64,000 nucleotides of DNA from Pagrus major (GCF_040436345.1 NC_133215.1:20157306-20221305); one strand, 5' to 3'. Positions 1-11,744 are shown, numbered from the stretch's first letter. Numbers and translations are program-made. The notes: generated by a model from the sequence alone, not told the origin.

Positions 1-303
1 GTATGATTTCAGAACAATAGCATCACTTGTAATACACAACAAGCTGCTCTGAAGTCTCATGTAAGGAAAACAAAATTTGTGGTACAGCCACAGAGAAAGC
101 AAAAATCTTTAAAGGCTATCTGATCAGCTTCACAATGCTTCCCACACTCCATTAGCCTGAGCATATAATCAGATATTTACAAGCTTGATCAGCATCAGAA
201 TCTAAAAGTCAAGTTAATCATTTCAGGTCTTCAGCCCCATACAATGTCTACAAAATGTTAATAAAAATGAAGAGAAGGCTTCACATCAGATAAAAGCACT
301 TAC

Positions 304-1550
304 TTACTCTGCAATGCCCTTTTCAACTTGACTGTAGTGAAACACTTCACACGCTATCTGTTCAGTTTCTTTCTGGGCCCCACACTCCATAAGACATGCA
401 AACCAACCATCTTCAATGTAAGCCAGGTCTGAGTAACCACTGGGTCCACTGTTGATGATCCAGGGTTTGCTCCATGCATTTGGATCCTGTGGGGATTTAT
501 TCAGATACACTCCTAAATTGATCCTGTTGGACAGATCACTTGGGTGGGTGTACAGCAGCCACTTGTTCTGGCTTGAGTCAGCCATGGCACCTTCGCTTGG
601 AGCTGGAAAGGAGACCACACTTCCCTGACAGCCTCCACCTGTTTCAACAAGCTTTCCAGCAGGGAGGGTTTCAAAACCAGCCCCCCTATCAATAGCTTCC
701 ACTCGATAGCCTCCCTTACTACGGGCATTGCAGTAGATGTAGTTGTGGCCCTCATCATCAGACACCTCTGCCATTTCACATTCAAGTGATTCTGTTTCAA
801 GCAGCTTGCTAAAATGCCAACTACTGCCTTCATTATCACGATACAGAGTGAGAGCATGTGGGACAGAGCACTTACATGATATGCAACAGTATGAGGTGGA
901 GCAAGAAGCATATGCATAAGTTGGAATAATCAATCTTCCACTCTCTGTTTGAAGACCATGACCTGGACCAACAGCAAATGTGGCCCATCTTTTGATATCA
1001 GGAAGATGTGACAAATCAGTCACCCCACTCCAAGTCTGGCCACCATCTTTTGTTGTAATGTAGCAGGGGCGAGCCTTGTTACAGCCCCAGAATCTCTGCC
1101 AGCACTCTGAGATGACGCCCTTAACACAGATGAAGAACAGGAAAAGTGTTCTGCTGGTTTTCTCGTACACTGGACAGGGGTTCATCGTACGATGTCCATC
1201 AAGATGTGCCTCCTCCACCACTTTGAGCTCCGACCACTAGAGAGAACATTAATCAGAGATGTGTGAATGAAACAAAGCAGATTCACAAGTAATTTAGCAA
1301 TGAAACAATTGTTTGGGATGATTACCTCAATTGTTCTCACACCAGGGCTCTCCTCCTTCAGCGTTCCTGTTTTCAAAACCAGGTGTTTTGTACTGCTATC
1401 ATGTACAGTACTCCTCTGCTCTGCAAAGGCCATGAAGATCTTTTTGTCACTGTCGTAGAAAAGAGAAGGAATCCTGTACACCCGTTTCCTATCAGATTTA
1501 AAGAGAGTTTGTTTCTGCAGTTGATGACCCTTTAAAGTTATGTCATCCAT
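304..1550 (-). CDS. neu3: Sialidase (neu3-like), tandem copy 1
   Basis: Exo-alpha-sialidase that would remove terminal sialic acid from gangliosides or glycoproteins. Two exons are visible: 1326-1550 (75 codons, phase 0) and 304-1236, separated by an 89-nt GT-AG intron; the product is 385 residues, close to human NEU2 (380). The ATG at 1550 (MDDITLKG) is preferred; an upstream in-frame TTG at 1574 is not a credible eukaryotic start. Family landmarks are the YRIP motif (Arg26), AEQR (Arg46) with Asp51, an Asp box TTKDGGQTW, a degenerate second box (DNEGSSW), LECEMAEV, CNARS, the THPSD..NR segment and the YSDL tyrosine. By alignment with NEU2 these match Arg21, Arg41, Asp46, Glu218, Arg237, Arg304 and Tyr334, so the copy looks active. 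There is no signal peptide. Teleosts are known to have several neu3 genes; which ortholog this is cannot be decided here. Confidence 0.88.
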
Positions 1551-2905
1551 GGTTGGTGTAAAATGATCGTACAATGGTTAAGAAGGAATGAAATGCAGAG
1601 TATACTGCCACAATCATTAGAGATTGCCTGCTGACGGTTCCAGGGTGGTGCCGTTTTTGAATGAGGGAGGAGTCTCTTATCACAGACTAAACATTACTGG
1701 TCACTTCTCAAGAAGTGACATGAAAAACAGGAAAATATGGAAGTTGAATCAAATCCTTTTCTAGGAGGAGCATTAGGGGCACATGTAACAAAGTGTTTGA
1801 ATGCTGATTTTGAACTCAGGAGTCTGCCTTTTTTACTAAGAATTCAGAGATTAAATTTGTAAGAAATTAAAGTTCTTAGAATTCAAATAAATGTTTCACA
1901 TGTGGCACAAATCCTCTTCAGCACTTTTCAGTTGATTAACACAGAAAATAAAGGCCACTTCCTCATTTGAGCAGAACCAAAACAGGTTTGGTTATTTATT
2001 TACCAAGAGGAAGGTCAGCAAAGCAAGTTTAGGTCAGACTGTGATCACATCATCACTGACTGCACCTGTTATTGCCACTTTACATAATTGCAAACATTTT
2101 CCACAATTAGGGTTATACATGCCAAAAAAACACAATGAGTTTATTTTTAACAGATTACTTAGTGATGTTGATGAATGACATCTGGCCTGTGCTAAGTGCC
2201 AGTTTAATAGGAGTCACTGTTGTATGTCCATTTAACAGCAGGAAGTAGTTTTCTGTTTAATCATAAAAGTAAAAAAGTATACCCTTTGAAGGTCATGCAT
2301 GAATACAAGTGTGAAAAATGTATATATTATTCAGAAAAACAATAAAAAGAGCTATTTCAATGCCATTGTCAAAAATCGTGTTTAATTCTTTGAATTATAA
2401 CAAAAAACAAAAACTTGGTGTCAATACAGCATCTTTTGAATTGCACTTTACAGTATTGAATGTTAGTACATATCATACATCATTAATATGGTTGTTACAG
2501 CTGAAATAAAACAAAATCAGTAATTTTAAAGGACAATGTAAGTCATTATAACTTTGTTTGTAAATCATGTCAATCCAATACCTTTATGTTGAGTCGTTAT
2601 AAGTATGATTTCAGAACAATAGTGTCACTTGTAATACACAACAAGCTGCTCTGAAGTCTCATGTAAGGAAAACGAAATTTGTGGTACAGCCACAGAGAAA
2701 GCAAAAACCTTTAAAGGCTCTCTGATCAACTTCACAATGCTTCCCACACTCCATTAGCCTGAGCATATAATCAGATATTTACAAGCTTGATCAGCATCAG
2801 AATCTAAAAGTCAAGTTAATCATTTCAGGTTTTCAGCCCCATACAATGTCTACAAAATGTTAATAAAAATGAAGAGAAGGCTTCACATCAGATAAAAGCA
2901 CTTAC
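1551..2905. other. Spacer between sialidase copies 1 and 2
   Basis: This spacer holds the 5' flank of copy 1 and the 3' flank of copy 2, with no gene. About 1551-2600 is repeated almost base for base at 9024-10060 (5' flank of copy 3), and 2600-2905 is repeated at 1-303 and about 7470-7762. A 20-bp near-palindrome (GTCACTTCT, 2-bp centre, AGAAGTGAC) lies at 1700-1719 and recurs in the other copies. Compared with the flank of copy 2, copies 1 and 3 carry about 175 extra bp (roughly 1740-1912). Open frames here are short and not coding. Confidence 0.7.
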
Positions 2906-4146
2906 TTACTCTGCAATGCCCTTTTCAACTTGACTGTAGTGAAACACTTCACACGCTATCTGCTCAGTTTCTTTCTGCACCCCACACTCCATAAGACATG
3001 CAAACCAACCATCTTCAATGTAAGCCAGGTCTGAGTAACCACTGGGTCCACTGTTGATGATCCAGGGTTTGCTCCATGCATTTGGATCCTGGGGGGATTT
3101 ATTCAGATACACTCCTAAATTGATCCTGTTGGACTGATCACTTGGGTGGGTGTACAGCAGCCACTTGTTCTGGCTTGAGTCAGCCATGGCACCTTCGCTT
3201 AGAGCTGGAAAGGAGACCACACTTCCCTGACAGCCTCCACCTGTTTCAACAAGCTTTTTAGCAGACGGGAGGGTTTTAAAACCAGCCCCCGTATCAATGG
3301 CTTCCACTCGATAGCCTCCCTTACTACGGGCATTGCAGTAGACATGATCATCAGACACCTCTGCCATTTCACATTCAACTGATTTTGTTTCAATCAGCTT
3401 GCTAAAATGCCAACTACTGCCCTTATCGTTACTACACAGAGTGAGAGCATGTGGGACGGCGCGAAAACATGATATGCAACAGTATGAGGTGGAGCGAGAA
3501 GCATATGCATAAGTTGGAATAATCAATTTACCACTCTCTGTTTGAAGACCATGACCTGGACCAACAGCAAATGTGGCCCATCTTTTGATATCAGGAAGAT
3601 GTGACAAATCAGTCACCCCGCTCCAAGTCAGGCCACCATCTTTTGTTGTAATGTAGCAGGGGCGAGCCTCGTTATGGCCCGTGAATCTCTGCCAGCTCTC
3701 TGTGACGCAGTTCGGAACACAGATGAAGAACAGGAAAAGTGTTTTGCTGGTTTTCTCGTACACTGGACAGGGGTTCATCGGACGATATCCATCAAGATGT
3801 GCCTCCTTCACCACTTTGAGCTCCGACCACTAGAGAGAACATTAATCAGAGGTGTGTGAATGAAACAAAGCAGATTCACAAGTAATTTAGCAATGAAACA
3901 ATTGTTTAGGACGATTACCTCAATTGTTCTCACACCAGTGCTCTCCTCCTTCTTCAGCGTTCCTGTTTTCAAAACCAGGTGTTTTGTACTGGCGTCATCT
4001 GTAGTACTCCTCTGCTCTGCAAAGGCCATGAAGATCTTTTTGTCACTGTCGTAGAAAAGAGAAGGAATCCTGTACACCTCGTTCACCTTGGAAAGAAAGA
4101 CAATTCTTTCTTCTTGGATTTTTTGATGTGAGGGTTTGTTGCCCAT
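2906..4146 (-). CDS. neu3: Sialidase (neu3-like), tandem copy 2
   Basis: Second sialidase of the array, with exons 3919-4146 (76 codons) and 2906-3829 and an 89-nt intron; 383 residues. The start ATG at 4146 gives MGNKPSHQ, an N-terminus shared with copy 4 but different from copies 1 and 3. YRIP, AEQR, the following Asp, the Asp box TTKDGGLTW, CNARS, the THPSD..NR stretch and YSDL are all present. Exon 2 has a 12-nt in-frame deletion just before CNARS (DDHVYCNAR against DDEGHNYIYCNAR in copy 1), shared only with copy 3. The loop after LFLFFICV reads PNCVTESWQRFTGH, the most distinctive version in the array. The promoter contains a long inverted repeat (separate entry). Confidence 0.88.
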
Positions 4147-4191
4147 GGTTGCTGTCCAATGCGTATCAGCATATACCGTTTAAGCTTATGA

Positions 4192-4287
4192 GTAAAGACT
4201 CCTCCGTCGTTCACACAGGGCAGCACCAAGCCGTATAAAACAATAAGGCTTGGTGCTGCCCTATGTGAATGACCGAGAAGTCTTTTA
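4192..4287. repeat. Imperfect inverted repeat in the copy 2 promoter
   Basis: Two arms of about 41 bp (4192-4232 and 4247-4287) flank a 14-nt spacer at 4233-4246. The inner 22 bp differ at one base (core GGGCAGCACCAAGCC against GGCTTGGTGCTGCCC). The spacer holds TATAAAA on the plus strand, read as TTTTATA on the gene strand. Copy 4 has only one arm here, next to a plain TTATAAA box, so the structure arose by an inverted duplication 45-100 bp upstream of the ATG. Confidence 0.85.
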
Positions 4288-4479
4288 TTACAGACTCAAC
4301 GTCATTGTTCACTTTTCAAGAAGTGACTTGAAAAAGCAGGAAAATCCCCTTCAGCACTTTTCGGTTGATTGGAAGAAAACCAAAGTCCACTTCCTTTTCA
4401 GCAGTAACACACAAATGACTACGAGCAAACGCCAGGACTGCTACAGGCTCAGTGACCTTTGATGCATGGAGGTTTGGTT

Positions 4480-6300
4480 TCAGTTAATCTTTTATTTCTT
4501 TACTCTCCTACAACGTGACCCTGCATCTGTGCTGCTTTCTCTCTTGGCATCTTTCTCACCATGGACCTCCTGAACTCTTAGCATGAGCTAAAGGATAATT
4601 TCACCCAAGTTACGAAAGATATTTGTATTTGGTGCATGGCCATCAGAGGTGTCGATATATCATATCCATATTTTCACTACATGATTATGGTGGCCGAAAG
4701 AGAACATGATAACGATAATATCTAATATATAGAAGATTTGAAGAGAAAAATGCAGTCAGTCAAATTACTCTTGAACTTCATTCATTGTGTGTTTTGCCAC
4801 TTTTATTGCTGAAGAATTACAAAAAATTTAATAGGTGAATATCAATATTTAATTTTTAAATGTCATGATTACAATAAGTACAGGGATACCGGGACACCCC
4901 CTAGTGGCTATACAAAAAAAAAAAAAAAATTCTGTAGACAGATATCAACAAGTCTACAGCCATGCTGATGCCCTGTGAGGCCAAGAGTTATTGTCGTGTT
5001 TCCATCCCATCCTGTTAACAGGAGACAGACGTTTCCTTCTTCGTCTTAATCAATTTAACAACATTTTACCTGGACTGATAGGTAAACCAACTGTGAGGAG
5101 AATTTTAACGTCATGTTAGCAATCCCCTTCATTTGCTATGAACTGACATCCTGGAAGCACGCTCATTATTTTTTTCCCCAAGAGTTGGATGATGAGATCA
5201 TTACCACTTTCATTCTGCATGAAGTATGGGGCTAAAGCCAGGTTACAGTTAGCTTAGCTTAGCATTAATACTAAATCAGTGCATCAGCTAGCCAATGTTC
5301 AAATATCTACCTACCAACACCACTAAATCTCACTAAATAACACTTTGCCTCACCTGTACACAGCGACAGAAATTTTAAACCACGAGTCATGGTTTTACTG
5401 GGAGTTACATGCTGTAACCATAGACTGTATAAAGATGGACGACGCTCTACCACCTCCTCCCAATGTACAAAAATGAAGCCAAATATCCTGGATACAGGCG
5501 TGGCCATCTTGAACTGGTGATGTCATTTGGAGCCAGAGTCTGCGCAGTACTGATTGGGCGGTCGAGTACCGAGTTCCCGCCCATACACCTGCCCAATTCA
5601 ACTGCAAGCAGGGCTCAGTTGTCAGTCATTATGTCACACCCTCTTTTTCTAGCATCATAACTAATTAAAACCAAACTTATCAGGAAAATGACTATTTGAA
5701 CTTACATCAGCAAGATAAGAGCTACCTAAAATAACAGAAACCATCTTTGTGAAGAATTTATTTGACTTGTACTCTGAGTTTTTATTTTGGCTCATGTCCC
5801 ATCTGCTAACATTTTTGGGGGCGGGACTTATGACCTACACTGCAGACAGCCATCCAGACCAAAATCCATTTTTAAAAATGTATCACTAATTACATTGCAG
5901 ACTTGTGCATTTATTAATTAGTTACCAACTTGAATTGTTGGCAAATGAGAAACCTTTTACCAGCGGCTTTATTAACATTTCCAACTGCAGAATTGAAAGT
6001 TAGAAAGATTAGAGAAAGTTGGGCCAGTTACCTTTCAATGAATTTAATAATGGATTAATATTGGATTAATAACAAGTTTATTAATCCTTCCTAATTAGAG
6101 TTGGTGCTGTATTTCTTTTGAAAACAGGAAGAAGAATTTTTCTGCTCCCTTCCTTTTTGGCAAAACAGCAGCTTCCTGTGAGAGAAAGTAACCGGTGATA
6201 CTGTACAACTATTATATAGTCCCATTAGATTTCTCAAGAACAAGCTTTTATTTCTCAAGCTAAGCAACATTAAGATCCCCCTTGACATACACATCAGATG
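4480..6300. other. Spacer with old interspersed repeats
   Basis: No gene is seen. The segment around 4860-5010 has a short A-run and wording typical of dispersed fish repeats. Near 5230-5270 it contains the TTAGCTTAGCTTAGCAT wording common in teleost repeats. About 5415-5640 (starting CATAGACTGTATAAAGATGG) also resembles a dispersed teleost repeat. Family names and exact ends cannot be assigned by eye. The short open frames at 5307-5660 lie inside this repeat and are not genes. Confidence 0.4.
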
Positions 6301-7000
6301 TATCAATACAATCTCTGCATATAATCATACATTTACATTGTTGGTTTAAAAACTAAGTTAGCATCTTAAAGGCATATTTGTAAAGACCTGTATCATTTTA
6401 GGTGATGAGTCCCATTCAAGGAAAACTTCACACACTATCTGCTCAGTTTTTTTCTGCTCCCCACACTCCACAAGACCATAAGGTCTGAGTAACCACTGGG
6501 TCCACTACTAATTTTCACCTTTCACAGCAGCATTTCTGTACACGAACAAACAAATAATAGTGCAAAAACAATGTTAAGACAGTTCTGATAATCAAAGTTA
6601 AAAATGCGCCCCTTTGAGGACGTGCATGCTTACAAGTGTGCAAAATGGATTCACTCTGCAGAAAACCAATAAAGAAAGCGCTTATAACTCAATTTATTTG
6701 TCAAAAAATCTTGTTTTTCTGTTTACATTTAATAAAAAAAAACATTACATCTGTGCCAGTACAGCATTGCTTGAGTTACACCACATAAGTATGAAATGTT
6801 AAAACAGTATCATAATGAATATGGTTGTTACAGCTGAAATCAAGCTAAAAACAAAATCAATCATATCAATCAATACATGTAAATAATTATACATTTGCAA
6901 ATCCAACACTTTTAATATGTCTAATAGTTGTTAATACGATTTTCAGTAGATTCTCTTATAACATACAACACGTTAGATTAAAGTCCATTCTTCATTGCTC
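6300..7000 (-). pseudogene. Relic of a fifth sialidase unit
   Basis: About 6418-6515 aligns with the 3' end of sialidase exon 2 of the intact copies: the stretch corresponding to HYSQVE..CEVFHY, the cysteine-rich MECG region and the GPSGYSDL region is recognisable but has lost internal bases. About 6604-6900 aligns, with many differences, to the spacer sequence at 2290-2600. The rest of the gene is gone. This is the remnant of an older tandem unit between copies 2 and 3, much more diverged than the others. Confidence 0.7.
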
Positions 7001-7762
7001 GCTCCTGATCTTGGCTGTCTCACCCCAACACTGTAACTTGTTCTCTCCACATGGTGTCAATGCTTTTCACTGTTCTCTAAAGTTAATGAAGTTTACATTA
7101 GCTGATCATGTAGTTGATAAGTTCATGGGAGTAAGAAGTCGGCACAGTTCACTGAGGGAAAACTGACTTTCAGCCCTGAAACACCTGGTTGGAAACACCA
7201 TGGCACTTTGTTTGATCTTTCACTTAATCTTATCTTTTTTACATGAATGAGAGTAAACGCTGATTCAAACACGTTAAAAACTTTAACTCTATACATGAAA
7301 ATAATAAACTTGTATGTAGGCAAGAACAAACATTAGCAAAATATCTCCCACACATACATCATTAATATGGTTGTTACAGCTGATATAAAAACAAAATCAG
7401 TCATTTTCATGGACAGTGTAAGTCATCATAACTTTGTTTCTCAATCATATCAATCCAACACCTTTATATTGAGTAGTTATAAGTATGATTTCAGAACAAT
7501 AGCATCACTTGTAATACACAACAAGCTGCTCTGAAGTCTCATGTAAGGAAAACAAAATTTGTGGTACAGCCACAGAGAAAGCAAAAACCTTTAAAGGCTC
7601 TCTGATCAACTTCACAATGCTTCCCACACTCCATTAGCCTGAGCATATAATCAGATATTTACAAGCTTGATCAGCATCAGAATCTAAAAGTCAAGTTAAT
7701 CATTTCAGGTCTTCAGCCCCATACAATGTCTACAAAATGTTAATAAAAATGAAGAGAAGGCT

Positions 7763-9023
7763 TCACATCAGATAACAGCACTTACTTACTCTGCAAACCT
7801 TTTCAACTTGACTGTAGTGAAACACTTCACACGCTATCTGCTCAGTATATTTCTGGGCCCCACACTCCATAAGACATGCAAACCAACCATCTTCAATGTA
7901 AGCCAGGTCCGAGTAACCACTGGGTCCACTGTTGATGATCCAGGGTTTGCTCCATGCATTTGGATCCTGTGGGGATTTATTCAGATACACTCCTAAATTG
8001 ATCCTGTTGGACTGATCACTTGGGTGGGTGTACAGCAGCCACTTGTTCTGGCTTGAGTCAGCCGTGGCACCTTCGCTTAGAGCTGGAAAGGAGACCACAC
8101 TTCCCTGACAGCCTCCACCTGTTTCAACAAGCTTTTTAGCAGACGGGAGGGTTTTAAAACCAGCCCCCGTATCAATAGCTTCCACTCGATAGCCTCCCTC
8201 ACTACGGGCATTGCAGTAGACATGATCATCAGACACCTCTGCCATTTCACATTCAAGTGATTTTGTTTCAATCAGCTTGCTAAAATGCCAACTACTGCCC
8301 TTATCATTACTACACAGAGCGAGAGCATGTGGGACGGCGCAAAAACATGATATGCAACAGATTGAGGTGAAGGGAGAAGCATATGCATAAGTTGGAATAA
8401 TCAATCTTCCACTCTCTGTTTGAAGACCATGACCTGGACCAACAGCAAATGTGGCCCATCTTTTGATATCAGGAAGATCTGACAAATCAGTCACCCCGCT
8501 CCAAGTCTGGCCACCATCTTCTGTTGTAATGTAGCAGAGACGGGCCTTGTTACAGCCTGAACTTATCTGGTCACTCTCCGAGACGCCGTCCTCAACACAG
8601 ATGAAGAACAGGAAAAGTGTTTTGCTGGTTTTCTCGTACACTGGACAGGGGTTCATCGGACGATGTCCATCAAGATGTGCCTCCTCCACCACTTTGAGCT
8701 CCGACCACTAGAGAGAACATTAACAACAGAGATGTGTGAATGAAACAAAGCAGATTCACAAGTAATTTAGCAATGAAACAATTGTTTGGGATGATTACCT
8801 CAATTGTTCTCACACCAGTGCTCTCCCCCTTCAGCGTTCCTGTTTTCAAAACCAGGTGTTTTGTACTGCTATCATCGACAGTCTCCCTCTGCTCTGCAAA
8901 GGCCATGAAGATCTTTTTGTCACTGTCGTAGAAAAGAGAAGGAATCCTGTACACCCATTCCCTATCAGATTTAAAGAGAGTTCGTTTCTGCGGTTGATGA
9001 CCCTTTAAAGTTATGTCATCCAT
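7763..9023 (-). CDS. neu3: Sialidase (neu3-like), tandem copy 3
   Basis: Third sialidase, with exons 8799-9023 (75 codons, ATG at 9023, MDDITLKG) and 7763-8707 and a 91-nt intron; 389 residues. YRIP, AEQR, the following Asp (ETVDD), the Asp box TTEDGGQTW, CNARS, THPSD..NR and YSDL are present. A 2-bp deletion near 7795 relative to the other copies shifts the last codons, replacing the usual GIAE end by VCRVSKCCYLM; the catalytic propeller should be unaffected. Exon 1 and about 1 kb of 5' flank match copy 1, while the DDHVYCNAR deletion in exon 2 matches copy 2. Its pocket loop reads EDGVSESDQISSGC. An in-frame TTG at 9047 is not a likely start. Confidence 0.87.
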
Positions 9024-10438
9024 GGTTGGTGTAAAATGATCGTACAATGGTTAAGAAAGAATGAAATGCAGAGTATACTGCTGCAATCATTAGAGATTGC
9101 CTGCTGACGGTTCCAGGGTGGTGCAGTTTTTGAATGAGGGAGGAGTCTCTTATCACAGACTAAACATTATTGGTCACTTCTCAGGAAGTGACATGAAAAA
9201 CAGGAAAATATGGAAGTTGACTCAAATCCTTTTCTAGGAGGAGCATTAGGGGCACATGTAACAAAGTGTTTGAATGCTGATTTTGAACTCAGGAGTCTGC
9301 CTTTTTTACTAAGAATTCAGAGATTAAATTTGTAAGAAATTAAAGTTCTTAGAATTCAAATAAATGTTTCACATGTGGCACAAATCCTCTTCAGCACTTT
9401 TCAGTTGATTAACACAGAAAATAAAAGTCCACTTCCTCATTTAAGCAGAACCAAAACAGGTTTGGTTATTTATTTACCAAGAGGAAGGTCAGCAAAGCAA
9501 GTTTAGGTCAGACTGTGATCACATCATTACTGACTGCACCTGTTATTGCCACTTTACATAATTGCAAACATTTTCCACAATTAGGGTTATACATGCCGAA
9601 AAAACACAATGAGTTTATTTTTAACAGATTACTTAGTGATGTTGATGAATGACATCTGGCCTGTGCTAAGTGCCAGTTTAATAGGAGTCACTGTTGTATG
9701 TCCATTTAACAGCAGGAAGTAGTTTTCTGTTTAATCATAAAAGTAAAAAAGTATACCCTTTGAAGGTCATGCATGAATACAAGTGTGAAAAATGTATATA
9801 TTATTCAGAAAAACAATAAAAAGAGCTATTTCAATGCCATTGTCAAAAATCGTGTTTAATTCTTTGAATTATAACAAAAAACAAAAACTTGGTGTCAATA
9901 CAGCATCTTTTGAATTGCACTTTACAGTATTGAATGTTAGTACATATCATACATCATTAATATGGTTGTTACAGCTGAAATAAACAAAATCAGTAATTTT
10001 AAAGGACAATGTAAGTCATTATAACTTTGTTTGTAAATCATGTCAATCCAATACCTTTATATTAAGTAGTTTACCATTTAATTTCAGCACAATAGTGTCA
10101 CTTGTAATACACAACAGGCTACTTTGAAGTCTCAAGTATGGAAAACAACAGGTCATTTTGTGGTATAGCCTCAGTGAAAGATGGACAATTAAACACCTCT
10201 GATTTTTACTCTCTAGTGTCAGCTTGACTTCATTGTAGCAAAAAACCTTAAAGAGCCGATCAGCTTCACAATGCCTCCCACACTTCATTAGCATATCATC
10301 ATACATACATACAGCGTCAGCATCTTGAAGTCAGACATATTTGTAGATCTCTTTATCATTCAAGGGCTTCAGCCCCATACAAGGAATCCAAAAAATATAA
10401 AAGGCTTCACACCTGATAAAGGCATTGATTTTATTCAT
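9024..10438. other. Spacer between sialidase copies 3 and 4
   Basis: About 9024-10060 is a near-identical duplicate of 1551-2600. From about 10060 to 10438 the sequence is related to, but clearly diverged from, the 3' flanks of copies 1-3, so copy 4 keeps an older 3' flank. No gene is seen. Confidence 0.7.
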
Positions 10439-11691
10439 TTACTCCTCAATACTCTTCTTGACTTGACTGTAGTGAAACACTTCATACGCTATCTGCTCAG
10501 TATATTTCTGCACCCCGCACTCCATAAGACATGCAAACCAACCATCTTCAATGTAAGCCAGGTCTGAGTAACCACTGGGTCCACTGTTGATGATCCAGGG
10601 TTTGCTCCATGCATTTGGATCCTGTGGGGATTTATTCAGATACACTCCTAAATTGATCCTGTTGGACTGATCACTTGGGTGGGTGTACAGCAGCCACTTG
10701 TTCTGGCTTGAGTCAGCCGTGGCACCTTCGCTTAGAGCTGGAAAGGAGACCACACTTCCCTGACAGCCTCCACCTGTTTCAACAAGCTTTCCAGCAGACG
10801 GGAGGGTTTTAAAACCAGCCCCCGTATCAATAGCTTCCACTCGATAGCCTCCCTCACTACGGGCATTGCAGTAGATGTAGTTGTGGCCTGCATTATCAGA
10901 CACCTCTGCCATTTCACATTCAACTGATTTTGTTTCAAGCATCCTGCCAAATAGCCAACTACTGCCTTTATCATCACTATACAGAGCAAGGCCATATGGG
11001 ATGGCGCAATAACATGATATGCAACAGTATGAGGTGGAGCAAGAAGCATATGCATAAGTTGGAATAATCAATCTTCCACTCTCTGTTTGAAGACCATGAC
11101 CTGGACCAACAGCAAATGTGGCCCATTCATTGATATCAGGAAGATCTGACAAATCAGTCACCCCACTCCAAGTCTGGCCACCATCTTTTGTTGTAATGTA
11201 GCAGAGACGGGCCTCGTTACGGCCCCAGAATCTCTGCCAGCACTCTGAGACGACGCCCTTAACACAGATGAAGAACAGGAAAAGTGTTTTGCTGGTTTTC
11301 TCGTACACTGGACAGGGGTTCATCGGACGGTATCCATCAAGATGTGCCTCCTTCACCACTTTGAGCTCCGACCACTAGAGAGAACATTAATCAGAGATGT
11401 GTGAATGAAACAAAGCAGATTCACAAGTAATTTAGCAATGAAACAATTGTTTGGGATGATTACCTCAATTGTTCTCACACCAGTGCTCTCCTCCTTCTTC
11501 AGCGTTCCTGTTTTCAAAACCAGGTGTTTTGTACTGGCGTCATCTGTAGTACTCCTCTGCTCTGCAAAGGCCATGAAGATCTTTCTGTCTCTGTCGTAGA
11601 AAAGAGAAGGAATCCTGTACACCTCGTTCACCTTGGAAAGAAAGACAGTTCTTTCTTCTTGGATTTTTTGATGTGAGGGTTTGTTACCCAT
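10439..11691 (-). CDS. neu3: Sialidase (neu3-like), tandem copy 4
   Basis: Most upstream sialidase of the array, with exons 11464-11691 (76 codons, ATG at 11691, MGNKPSHQ) and 10439-11374 and an 89-nt intron; 387 residues. All catalytic landmarks seen in copy 1 are present. The CNARS region has the long form (AGHNYIYCNAR) as in copy 1, the N-terminus matches copy 2, and the C-terminus (KKSIEE) and 3' flank are its own. A TATA box stands 54-60 nt upstream of the ATG, which suggests a very short 5' leader if used. Variable loop residues are KGVVSECWQRFWGR. Confidence 0.88.
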
Positions 11692-11744
11692 GGTTGCTGT
11701 CCAATGCGTATCAGCATATACCGTTTAAGCTAATGAGAAAGGTG

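Noticed and set aside
1182-1574. Longer sialidase N-termini starting at TTG (1574, 9047)
   Set aside because: These need a non-ATG start; an ATG lies nine codons on, gives the full family length and matches the exon layout of the other copies.
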